NCBI GenBank assembly: GCA_963650135.1 | Contig: CAVJLG010000034.1 | Location: forward strand, 1 to 46,753 | Direction of reading: 5' to 3' | Length of the DNA: 46,753 nucleotides | Source: HGM13006 sp963650135 | GTDB lineage: Bacteria; Bacillota; Clostridia; Oscillospirales; Oscillospiraceae | Shown here: in pieces, positions 25,327-33,372 of the stretch | How the letters are laid out: every line of letters starts with the position of its first letter | How positions within the stretch are numbered: position 1 is the first letter of the stretch | Notes under the pieces: generated by a model | Databases searched by the model: none | Seen by the model: the letters and a program-made list of their open reading frames with translations, nothing else | What the model was told of the DNA's origin: nothing | Translations under genes and position numbers: made by a program

Positions 25327-27390
25327 TCAGTCACCTCTCTTTTGGTTTCTCAGCCGCAGTAAAATTGCGGAATTCTCCAAATCCACCTTTCCGGGTCCCG
25401 GGGTCAGGCGGATGGTCATCATATGGGTGCCGGATTCCAGCTGAATCAGTCCCCGCTCTGCCAATACATCCAGGCAAATGCGGGTGCGCACAAAGCTCAC
25501 CGGCAGTCCGGCGCTGCGGGCAATCTTCCGGGACAGCACCGTAAACTCATCCATGACGCTGCCCCCGGCGCTATTGGCCCGGAGATACCGCCACACCGCC
25601 GCAAACTCCTTGCGGGGCGGAATCAGGCTGTCAAAATCCAGCGCTGCCGCCCCATCGCCATTGAGGCAGGCATATATCTTTCTCTCCCGTTCCATGGCCT
25701 GACGGCAGGCAAGTCCGGGGCGAATATCGGTAATGTTCAGCTGTACGGTGCGCAGGCCCCGGAATTCGTTGATCTGGGGGCTGAACGCCACCTCCACCGT
25801 ATCGCCCAAGGCAATGGCAGCCTTGCAGGCCGTGGTGGAGAAGAAGATGCCGTCCAGCACCTTGCCATGGCGGCTCAGCCGCAGCTTTAGGTGCTTTCCG
25901 CCGCCCACCTCGCTGAGCTGCTCCACCCGCATGCCCTCCAAATAGAGCAGCGGACGGGGGCAGGACGCGCCAAAGGGCTCCAGCTGCTCCAGCGCCGTCA
26001 CATTGGCAGTGGTCAGCAGCTCCGGCAAAACGGCGCAGTCCAATTCCAGCGCCGACCCCTCGGGATGCGCCAGACGATAGGCCCGGGCCAGAGCGGTGAC
26101 CTGACGGCGAAATTCCGGGATATTGTCCCGCAAAATCGTAAAGCCCGCCGCCAATTCATGGCCGCCGAAATTTTGAAGCAGCGGCTCCAGTTTTTCCAGG
26201 GTCGAAAACAGCGGGAAATTCCCATAGCTGCGGGAGGATGCTTTTCCGGACTCGCCGCTGAGGCAAATCAGGAACACCGGGCAGCCGTAATCCTCGGCCA
26301 GGCGGGAGGCCACAATGCCCACCACGCCCTGGTGCCAGCTTTCTCCGGCCAGCACAATGGTGTCGGGGTTCTGCACCCCCTCCAGCATAGCGGCGGCATC
26401 CGCATAGATTTCCGCCTCGATGGTCTGCCGCTGACGGTTCAGCCGGCAAAGCTGGGCCGCCAATTGGGCCGCCTCTTCCCGGTCATGGGTCATAAACAGC
26501 TCCGCCGCCAGCTCTACCTTGCCCATGCGCCCTGCGGCGTTGATTCTGGGGGCAATGGTATAGCCCACCGTGGAGGATGTAACGCTGCCGGGGGCAATCT
26601 GGCATTCCCGCATCAGGGCCAAAATACCGGCCCGGCGAGATCGCTGCATGGCGGCAATGCCAGCCGTCACCAGCACCCGGTTTTCGCTGACCAGCGGCAT
26701 CACGTCCGCCACCGTGCCCAGGCTCACCAGGTCACAGTATTCCCGGAACACCGCCTGCTGATCCCCCAGCACCGCCGACGCCACCTTAAACGCAACGCCA
26801 ACGCCCGCCAAATGGGGGAACGGATATTGGGAATCATGCCGGTGGGGATCTACCACCGCCACCGCATCGGGCAGCTCAGTTTTGCACTCATGGTGGTCGG
26901 TGACAATCAGGTCAATGCCCAATTCCCGACAAAGTCTTGCCTCGTCCACCGCGGTAATGCCGCAGTCCACCGTGATAATCAGGCTGACTCCCTGGTCCTT
27001 CAGGCCACGAATGGCAGGCTCGTTCAGGCCATAGCCCTCTTCCAGCCGCGCAGGGATATACCAGGTGCAGTCTGCCCCTTGTTTTGTCAGAAAATCCGTT
27101 AAAAGACAAGTGGAGGTAATACCGTCCACATCATAGTCGCCGTATACTGCGATCATTTCCCCTGCCTCGATGGCCCTCCGAATTCGGCGGACCGCCTGGG
27201 GCATATCCGGCATGGTCATGGGGTCCAGCAGCGGCCCATGTCCGGATGCAAGGAAGCTGGCAGCCTTTTCTGGGGTATCATATCCGCGGGAAACCAATAC
27301 GGCGGCAGCTAAAGGTGAGATTCCGGCAGCAGAAAGTGCCGCCGTACGCTCCCCGTCAATGGGGGAGACATTCCAAGTGCCGTATTTCAA
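25327..27390 (-). CDS. recJ: Single-stranded-DNA-specific exonuclease RecJ
   Basis: This is a 687-residue 5'-3' exonuclease for recombination and mismatch repair. The DHH-family metal sites are AVYGDYDVDGITS (about residue 81), TVDCGI and VTDHHE (about 163). The DHHA1 block FGGHELAAGF (about 397) and the OB-like domain follow. An extra C-terminal segment of about 130 residues is seen in clostridial RecJ. The start is TTG at 27390. It is the only in-frame start codon downstream of the nearest stop, and its ribosome site (GGATGTG) is weak, so expression may be modest. It is the first gene of the run ending at hup. Confidence 0.94.
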   Translation of the reverse strand: MKYGTWNVSPIDGERTAALSAAGISPLAAAVLVSRGYDTPEKAASFLASGHGPLLDPMTMPDMPQAVRRIRRAIEAGEMIAVYGDYDVDGITSTCLLTDFLTKQGADCTWYIPARLEEGYGLNEPAIRGLKDQGVSLIITVDCGITAVDEARLCRELGIDLIVTDHHECKTELPDAVAVVDPHRHDSQYPFPHLAGVGVAFKVASAVLGDQQAVFREYCDLVSLGTVADVMPLVSENRVLVTAGIAAMQRSRRAGILALMRECQIAPGSVTSSTVGYTIAPRINAAGRMGKVELAAELFMTHDREEAAQLAAQLCRLNRQRQTIEAEIYADAAAMLEGVQNPDTIVLAGESWHQGVVGIVASRLAEDYGCPVFLICLSGESGKASSRSYGNFPLFSTLEKLEPLLQNFGGHELAAGFTILRDNIPEFRRQVTALARAYRLAHPEGSALELDCAVLPELLTTANVTALEQLEPFGASCPRPLLYLEGMRVEQLSEVGGGKHLKLRLSRHGKVLDGIFFSTTACKAAIALGDTVEVAFSPQINEFRGLRTVQLNITDIRPGLACRQAMERERKIYACLNGDGAAALDFDSLIPPRKEFAAVWRYLRANSAGGSVMDEFTVLSRKIARSAGLPVSFVRTRICLDVLAERGLIQLESGTHMMTIRLTPGPGKVDLENSAILLRLRNQKRGD

Positions 27391-27424
27391 TTTTGATGCA
27401 CATCCATATCATATATTTCTAATC

Positions 27425-27453
27425 ATTATAACAAAGAAAGGCTGAAATCTCAA
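27425..27453 (-). promoter_or_regulatory. Promoter of the recJ-rel-to-hup gene run
   Basis: On the minus strand TTGAGA (27453-27448) and TATAAT (27430-27425) are 17 bp apart, with a TG just before the -10 (TGTTATAAT). It lies 35 bp before the TTG start of recJ. Confidence 0.8.
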
Positions 27454-27609
27454 CCGGTTTCCGTAATCTTTGCCGCCTTGGCCCCCTCATTTTCCAGCGC
27501 CGCAAAATTGCTTTGGAACCGCAATATGACCACCGTCCCACCAAAACGACCTTGGGGCATTTTACAGGTTGCATATTGTTTTCAAATTGGTTGATTTGCA
27601 CAGGAAATA

Positions 27610-27638
27610 TTGAAATAGCGCCTGAAAACTGGTATATT
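27610..27638 (+). promoter_or_regulatory. Promoter of beta-helix gene C
   Basis: TTGAAA (27610-27615) and TATATT (27633-27638) are 17 bp apart, with TGG before the -10 (extended). It is about 47 bp before the start codon. The 27454-27609 stretch upstream has no evident gene. Confidence 0.75.
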
Positions 27639-27684
27639 TGCGCCATAAAGGTACAAGTGTGCTTTGAAAGTAAGGAGGATCATC

Positions 27685-30600
27685 ATGAAACGAGGTAAGA
27701 GAGCAGCGTCTATGCTGCTGGCGCTCACCATGGTGCTGGGCTATGCGGCCGCACCGGTGTTTGCAGCCGGAGACGCTGGCGATGCAGAAAAAGAATCCAT
27801 CCCCCAGGGCAACCAGACCGAAGGTTCCTGGGTCTATGAGGTCGCAGAAGCTGCCATGGGCGGCCCTGGCGGCGGCGGTCCCGGTGGCGGTGGCGGCGGA
27901 GATGCCGGTGGCGGCGGCGGTGAGCCCAGCCAGGAGGACCTCGACGCTTTCATGGCCCAAATGATGGCAGGGGGCACCCCCGAGGCCACCATTCTTTGGG
28001 GCACCGGCGAAGAGAAATCCGGCAATGTAGTTATGCTCCCGGCAACTCTGGGCGGCTATACGGTCACCACCGTGGGCAACGGCGTTCAGAATATCTCCTC
28101 CAACAACAAAAACGAGGATGTGTATTTCCTGATTCCCGAGGGCGTTACCACCCTGTCCCCCCGCATGATTTACGACTATAACAGCACCAGCGGCTGGTCC
28201 ATCCCCTCCACGGTTACCAGCATCAGCTCGGAGCCCGCATCCTTCCTCAGTTGCCCCGGCGCATTCTATGGCGAATCCGGCAGCGCTGCGGAAACCTATG
28301 CCTCCACCGATGCAACCCGTGATTTCATCACCTATGACGCAGACGGCAGCTCTGTATTCTCCGTCACCGGCGGCGAAAAGGGTTATATCCAGCCCAACGG
28401 CACCTATCATCTGCCCTCCGGCATGCTGGACGGCAAGCATACCGCCACCTTCCACATTGTGGCGGACTATCAGTATAAGATCAAAGCGCTGACGGTAGAC
28501 GGTCAGGCCGTGGCCGATGCCGCAGGAAAGAACACCTATGACCTTTCCTACACCTTTACCAGCAGCTCCGCTTCCATCGACGTCACTTACGAGGAAGACC
28601 CCAAGGACAGCCGTGACCCCGACGAGATGAACGAAAGCTTTGACTATGATGTGCCCGAAATCAACAAAAAGGCTGTAGCCGACGGCGCAAAGCTGCCCGA
28701 TGACGTAAACGACTATGTGGGCGTTTCCACCGGCTCTACCTCCAAGTACCTCAACACCATGGGCATCTCCACCGGCATGTACTATGCAGCCGACGGCAAG
28801 ACCTATGAGATGGTAAAGGCCTATCAGGTCACCGACGAGCCCGAATACCTTTCCAAGGCCGAGGCCATCAACGGCGTTTACAAGCAGGATAAGCTGGTCT
28901 ATGGCAAGGACTATGACCTGGTGCGGCTCTATAACTACTATGAGAACGTCACCTCCGGCCCTGCCCAGGGCGTGGTCAGCCTGTACTGCACCTATCTCTA
29001 TAAGGAGATTGATCCCAAGGACATCCCCGACGAGAACACCGTTTCCAACGACCACACCAATACCGCCTCCGTCTTTGTACAGCAGGGCGGCGACCTGACT
29101 CTGGACGATTTCACCTCTTACTGCTACACCGCAGGCAAGGGTCCCTCTGAGGCAGGCAACTTCTTCGGCATGGGCTCCGCCATCCATGTAGACGGCGGCG
29201 ATGCAACCACCCCTGCCGGTACCATCATCAACAAGGGCACCTCTGCCCTGACCATGCACAACCCCCAGATTCTCGGCACCGTCAACTCCGTCTATGCCAC
29301 GGCCAGCGGCGTGATTTATATTGAGGGCGGCAATATCTTCTCTTGCAGCTCCGGCGGTCACGGTCCCTATGTTTCCACCGGCGGCCAGATTCTGCTGAAC
29401 ACCGAGGGCACTGACCTCATTGGCGCAGACGGCTCTGTAAACCGCGACGCCGACACCCTCACCGCAACCGACCGTCCCGATGCCTCCCTTGGCACCATGG
29501 CCCGGGGCAAGAGCGGCGATATGGAGGGCGTTTATCAGGATCATCCCGATGACGTTACCGTGGTCGTGACCGGTGACGAGGCCGGTACCGCACTGGCCAC
29601 CGACTCCGGCGGCGGCGTGATCGTCGCAAACCAGGTTACCACCAAGACCTTTGGCCTCCGCTGTGCCGGTGTTTACTCCATCGGCTCCAACGAGAGCTGG
29701 GTATACTGCTACAACTCCACCCTGACCTCCTATTTGGATGCGGGCCTGTGCTCCGCTTCCGGCGGCTATATCTATGCGTATAACTGCGATATCAACGGCG
29801 TTATGGGCCTCAAGTGCCGCGCTGGCGGTAATGCCGAGGCCGAGGAAACCGGCATCCATGTGACCAATTCCCGTGTTGCCGCTTACTTCGACGACGAGGA
29901 AATGAAGAACGCCTATGACGTGGCCGATCCCGAGACTATGGCTGCTCAGATTGCCAGCGGCGAGATCGACATCGATTCCCTGGGCACCGGCTATTCCAAG
30001 CTCAACATGTTCATCGACAAGGCAAACTCCCCCAAGTTCTATGAGGACAGCCTGGATTGGTGGTTCACCGACAAGTCCAAGACCCCCGGCTATTCCGGCG
30101 GCAACAAGTTTGCAGTGATGTATGTGGAGAATTCCTCTACTCCCATCTATGTAGAGGCCTCCAAGATGGTCAACCAGAACTATGTGGAGTACGGCGATCC
30201 GTCCAAGCTGGAAGAGGGCCAGACTCCTGCCGACAACCTGCTGCTCTCCGTAGAGGGCGCCGGTTCCGCCACCGTCAACTTCAAGGACGAAAACGATCAG
30301 ACCCCCTGGGATCTCACCGGCAAGACCGATGATACCACAGAGCTCACCGGCGATTTCTTCATTGGCGCATACTCCCAGTCCACCGGCAGCCCCGACATCG
30401 GCACCGGCGCGAACTCCGCCACCGTCAACTTTGAGAACTCCCAGTGGGAGGGTACCGTGCTCTATGGCGACACCGACGAGATCACCGGCATCTGCAACCT
30501 GAGCTTCGACTATAAGTCCAGCTGGAAGGTCACCGCAGACACCAAGGTTTCCGATCTGGAAATCTACAATGTAGAGAACATCACCGCTGACCAGCCGGTT

Positions 30601-30921
30601 ACCATCACCTTCGACTCCACCTCCACCGTAGTGGCCGGAACCTATGGCAACGTCACCCTGGAAGGCCCCGGCGTAGACGAGTGGCCCGAAATTCCCGAGG
30701 AGCCCGAGGAGGAGTCCATTGTAGAGAGCGTAGTCGAGGAAGCATCCGTTCCCGAAACTACTCCCACCCCTGAGCCCACGCCCGAGGTAACTCCCGAGCC
30801 CGAGGCACAGTCCGGCGGTCTGTCCGGCAGCGCCATTGCAGGCATCGTGATTGCTGTAATCGCAGTCGTTGCAGTGGTCGTGGTGGTGCTCAAGAAACGC
30901 GCTACAAAGAACGGCAAGTAA
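27685..30921 (+). CDS. Secreted, membrane-anchored glycine-rich beta-helix protein (protein C)
   Basis: This is a 1078-residue surface protein of unknown function. It has a signal peptide (MKRGKRAASMLLALTMVLG, cleavage probably after APVFA). A Gly/Pro tract follows at residues about 57-80 (GGPGGGGPGGGGGG and similar). A short leucine-rich-like segment (residues about 125-190, e.g. FLIPEGVTTLSPRMI) comes next. A long region (about 460-1000) carries beta-helix-like repeats such as VYCYNSTLTSYLDAGLCSASGG. The end is an acidic Pro/Glu/Thr stalk (TPTPEPTPEVTPEPEA), a membrane helix and a KKRATKNGK tail. There is no LPXTG, so it stays anchored by its helix. ATG at 27685 is 6 bases after AAGGAGG. 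It is distantly related to proteins A and B. Confidence 0.88.
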   Translation: MKRGKRAASMLLALTMVLGYAAAPVFAAGDAGDAEKESIPQGNQTEGSWVYEVAEAAMGGPGGGGPGGGGGGDAGGGGGEPSQEDLDAFMAQMMAGGTPEATILWGTGEEKSGNVVMLPATLGGYTVTTVGNGVQNISSNNKNEDVYFLIPEGVTTLSPRMIYDYNSTSGWSIPSTVTSISSEPASFLSCPGAFYGESGSAAETYASTDATRDFITYDADGSSVFSVTGGEKGYIQPNGTYHLPSGMLDGKHTATFHIVADYQYKIKALTVDGQAVADAAGKNTYDLSYTFTSSSASIDVTYEEDPKDSRDPDEMNESFDYDVPEINKKAVADGAKLPDDVNDYVGVSTGSTSKYLNTMGISTGMYYAADGKTYEMVKAYQVTDEPEYLSKAEAINGVYKQDKLVYGKDYDLVRLYNYYENVTSGPAQGVVSLYCTYLYKEIDPKDIPDENTVSNDHTNTASVFVQQGGDLTLDDFTSYCYTAGKGPSEAGNFFGMGSAIHVDGGDATTPAGTIINKGTSALTMHNPQILGTVNSVYATASGVIYIEGGNIFSCSSGGHGPYVSTGGQILLNTEGTDLIGADGSVNRDADTLTATDRPDASLGTMARGKSGDMEGVYQDHPDDVTVVVTGDEAGTALATDSGGGVIVANQVTTKTFGLRCAGVYSIGSNESWVYCYNSTLTSYLDAGLCSASGGYIYAYNCDINGVMGLKCRAGGNAEAEETGIHVTNSRVAAYFDDEEMKNAYDVADPETMAAQIASGEIDIDSLGTGYSKLNMFIDKANSPKFYEDSLDWWFTDKSKTPGYSGGNKFAVMYVENSSTPIYVEASKMVNQNYVEYGDPSKLEEGQTPADNLLLSVEGAGSATVNFKDENDQTPWDLTGKTDDTTELTGDFFIGAYSQSTGSPDIGTGANSATVNFENSQWEGTVLYGDTDEITGICNLSFDYKSSWKVTADTKVSDLEIYNVENITADQPVTITFDSTSTVVAGTYGNVTLEGPGVDEWPEIPEEPEEESIVESVVEEASVPETTPTPEPTPEVTPEPEAQSGGLSGSAIAGIVIAVIAVVAVVVVVLKKRATKNGK

Positions 30922-30954
30922 TCACTTCTCGTTCTGACTTATCATCCATAACCA

Positions 30955-31000
30955 CTCAGGCGCTGCCGCGAATCTTCGCAGCAGCGCCTGAGCATTTTAT
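30955..31000 (+). terminator. Intrinsic terminator after gene C
   Basis: A 12-bp perfect stem (CTCAGGCGCTGC, 30955-30966, with 30981-30992) is followed by a T-rich run CATTTTATTTATTT. Confidence 0.85.
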
Positions 31001-31011
31001 TTATTTGCATT

Positions 31012-31464
31012 TTATGGCTGTCCCGGGCCCTTTCCCCGGGCGGCATAATAGGCGTGCATCACTGTAGACACCAGAATAATCCCCGCCGAAATTGCCCCGG
31101 CCAGAAGCATGGTGTGGGTACCCTCCCGCAAAAACTCCATGCCTTGCATTTTCACCGCGCAGACCATGGTGCGGTATAGGCTGCCGCCGGGGATCAGCGG
31201 AATGGCCGAGGACATCAGGAATACCGTTGCCGGAGCCCGAAACCGTCTGGCGCATATCTCCGCATAGATCGTAATGAGCATGCTGGACAGCAGATATCCC
31301 ACCACATCCGAGGCGCCCCGGGCCACAAAGAACAGATACGCGCCCCAGGCCAGCAGGCCTCCCAACGCGCCCCAAAACAGTGTTTTTCCGCGGACATTGA
31401 AAATCAGAGAAAATCCCAAGGAACCCAGGGCAGCGGTAATGAGCTGTAGCAGATTCGTTTCCAT
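31012..31464 (-). CDS. Threonine/serine exporter family, small subunit (YjjB/ThrE C-half)
   Basis: This is a 150-residue membrane protein with four to five helices. It matches the C-terminal half of ThrE-type exporters. The pattern AEICARRFRAPATVFLMSSAIPLIPGGSLYRTM, with the PLIPGG turn, is diagnostic. Together with the adjacent larger subunit it should form an exporter of threonine, serine or, as in E. coli YjjPB, a dicarboxylate such as succinate. The start is ATG at 31464 after GGAGG, and 12 bp separate it from the upstream partner. Confidence 0.88.
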   Translation of the reverse strand: METNLLQLITAALGSLGFSLIFNVRGKTLFWGALGGLLAWGAYLFFVARGASDVVGYLLSSMLITIYAEICARRFRAPATVFLMSSAIPLIPGGSLYRTMVCAVKMQGMEFLREGTHTMLLAGAISAGIILVSTVMHAYYAARGKGPGQP

Positions 31465-31476
31465 ACGCCGCCCTCC

Positions 31477-32235
31477 TTACAAAAACAGCGCCGACGGAAG
31501 CGCAAATCCCCATGCCAGCGCCAAACTCAGCAGCAGGGATTCGCAAAACCGCAATAGCCCCGAAATGGTATCCCCGGTGAACATATCCCGGATGGCGTTG
31601 GTCATGGCAATGCCCGGCACCAACAGCATAATATCGCCAATGGCAACCTTATCCGGCGCACAGGGCACCCCCAGATAGGCAAGCCCATGGGCCGCAAAGC
31701 CGCCTATAATCGCGCAGAGTAAAATCGACGCAATCCCCGGCACCTGAAGCCGCTCTAATAGCCGCAGCATCAGCCGAATCAGCAGACCAATGCCCGCAGA
31801 AATCACCGCATCCAGCCAGCTTCCCCCGAAAAACAGCGAAAACACCAGACTGGTAAAACCGTAAATCAAAATGGTAAAGGGGAAGCTGTAGGTCTTCCCC
31901 CGGGCGATTTCCTCCAGCCGCTGGCCCACGGTTTCCATATCGCACGCCCCGGCGCAGATTTCGCGGCTAAGGGCATTGAGCCGGGTCAGCGCCGTCATAT
32001 CATATTGGATGCCGGAAATGCGGCGGGTTTGCGTCACCGGCCCGTCGGTCCACTGGGCTGTGACCACCATGCTGGAGGTGATTGTGAAGACATCCACCCG
32101 AATTGCCCCCTGGGACCGGAGAATGCGGGTCAGGGTATCCTCCACTCTGCCCACTTCCGCCCCGCGCAGCAGCATTTGTTCCCCCAGATCCAGCGCTCTG
32201 GTTAAAAGGACTTCATGTTCCGACGGCTGATGCAT
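31477..32235 (-). CDS. Threonine/serine exporter family, large subunit (YjjP/ThrE N-half)
   Basis: This is a 252-residue protein. It has a soluble N-terminal part of about 110 residues (AGCDMET-like EVGRVEDTLTRI, with the GAEVxRVE pattern of the family) and five membrane helices. The PGIAMTNAIRDMFTGDTISG segment near residue 205 is a hallmark of ThrE/YjjP proteins. It is paired with the small subunit just downstream, a split of the fused ThrE of Corynebacterium. The substrate is uncertain: serine, threonine or a dicarboxylate. Confidence 0.9.
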   Translation of the reverse strand: MHQPSEHEVLLTRALDLGEQMLLRGAEVGRVEDTLTRILRSQGAIRVDVFTITSSMVVTAQWTDGPVTQTRRISGIQYDMTALTRLNALSREICAGACDMETVGQRLEEIARGKTYSFPFTILIYGFTSLVFSLFFGGSWLDAVISAGIGLLIRLMLRLLERLQVPGIASILLCAIIGGFAAHGLAYLGVPCAPDKVAIGDIMLLVPGIAMTNAIRDMFTGDTISGLLRFCESLLLSLALAWGFALPSALFL

Positions 32236-32265
32236 TCTGCTCGCCTCCCTGCCTCAGATGCCGTA

Positions 32266-32294
32266 AGTATACCGTAGTTTTTTGTATTTTTCAA
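32266..32294 (-). promoter_or_regulatory. Promoter of the split ThrE-type exporter
   Basis: On the minus strand TTGAAA (32294-32289) and TATACT (32271-32266) are 17 bp apart. The start codon is about 30 bp further on. It is back to back with the promoter of the 32385 gene, 9 bp between the two -35 elements. Confidence 0.8.
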
Positions 32295-32303
32295 ACAGAA
32301 TCA

Positions 32304-32332
32304 TTGTACCCGAGGCGAAAATTTGGTATAGT
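32304..32332 (+). promoter_or_regulatory. Promoter of the hydroxyacid dehydrogenase operon
   Basis: TTGTAC (32304-32309) and TATAGT (32327-32332) are 17 bp apart, with TGG before the -10. Transcription would start near 32339, giving a leader of about 45 nt. Confidence 0.75.
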
Positions 32333-32384
32333 AACCATACTGTGCGCCTTTCGGGTGCAGAGTATGCAGAAAGGTGGGATCACC

Positions 32385-33347
32385 ATGCGCGTCATGGCAA
32401 TGATGGGGACGTCCTTTTCCCCGGAACAGCTGGACGAAATTCGCAGTCTGGCAAGGCAATACGGTTTTACCCTGCGGGAAATGGATGCGTCCGTTCGCTA
32501 TCCCGACGATGCACTGGCCGACTGCGAGATTTTGCTGGGCTACTTCCCCCGGCGGCTGCTCAAAGGAGCATATCAGCTCCGCTGGCTGTGCCTCCCCTCC
32601 GCAGGGGCCGACAAATATGCCGATGACAGCCTGTACGACGGCCACGATTTTACTTTGACCAATTCTTCCGGCGCATTTGGCGCTGCCATTGCAGAGCATT
32701 TGCTGATGGGAACGCTGATGATGCTGCACCGAATGCCGGAATATCTGAGCCAGCAGCGGCAGCATGTGTGGAACCGGGTCGGTGATCTTCGTCTGCTGGG
32801 CACCAGCCGCGTGGCAATCCTGGGCACCGGCAATCTGGGCAGCACCTTTGCGCGCTACTGCACTGCCATAGGCGCAGAAACCATTGGCGTCAGCCGCAGT
32901 GGAAAACCGTTGGACCCCTTTTCCCGGGTCTATCCCATGTCCCAGCGGCTGGAGGCGGTACAGGATGCGGATGTGGTCGCCGCCTGCCTTCCCCTGACCA
33001 AGGAAACCAAAGGCATTCTGGATGCGCGATTTTTCCAGGCCATGAAGCCCGGCGCGATTTTTCTGAATGTGGGCAGAGGGAAAACCGTCCGGCAAGAGGA
33101 CCTGATTGCGGCGCTTCACTCCAGGCATCTGGGCGGCGCAGTGCTGGATGTAGCCGAGGCAGAGCCTATGCCACCAAGCTGCCCCCTGTGGGACATGGAA
33201 AACGTTCTGATTACGCCCCACATCTCCGGCTCCGACCTGGATTCCCAGAACACCCGGCAGATTTTTGAGATTTTCCGGGATAATTTTTCTCGGTATGTCC
33301 AGGATCAGCCCCTTCAAAATGTAGTAAACCGAACACAAGGATACTAA
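32385..33347 (+). CDS. D-2-hydroxyacid dehydrogenase family protein
   Basis: This is a 320-residue NAD(P)-dependent dehydrogenase that reduces 2-oxoacids to D-2-hydroxyacids or the reverse. The nucleotide loop ILGTGNLGSTFA (about residue 146) is present. The catalytic Arg is in NVGRGKTV (about 228), the Glu is in DVAEAEPMP (about 255) and the His is in ITPHISG (about 276). It is closest in style to glyoxylate/hydroxypyruvate reductases and PdxB/SerA relatives; the substrate is not clear. ATG at 32385 follows GAAAGGTGGGATCACC; the open frame upstream is non-coding. It shares an operon with the trigger-factor-like and deacylase genes. Confidence 0.9.
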   Translation: MRVMAMMGTSFSPEQLDEIRSLARQYGFTLREMDASVRYPDDALADCEILLGYFPRRLLKGAYQLRWLCLPSAGADKYADDSLYDGHDFTLTNSSGAFGAAIAEHLLMGTLMMLHRMPEYLSQQRQHVWNRVGDLRLLGTSRVAILGTGNLGSTFARYCTAIGAETIGVSRSGKPLDPFSRVYPMSQRLEAVQDADVVAACLPLTKETKGILDARFFQAMKPGAIFLNVGRGKTVRQEDLIAALHSRHLGGAVLDVAEAEPMPPSCPLWDMENVLITPHISGSDLDSQNTRQIFEIFRDNFSRYVQDQPLQNVVNRTQGY

Positions 33348-33372
33348 AATACTGTATAAAAGGAGAATTTAC

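Noticed and set aside
27562..29859. Long open frame on the minus strand across protein C
   Set aside because: Its glycine/alanine/valine-rich product is the antisense image of the GC-rich plus-strand codons; promoter, ribosome site and terminator all support the plus-strand gene.
30780..30921. Sortase-sorted surface protein (protein C)
   Set aside because: The C-terminus has a helix and basic tail but no LPXTG-like motif before the helix, so sortase processing is not supported.
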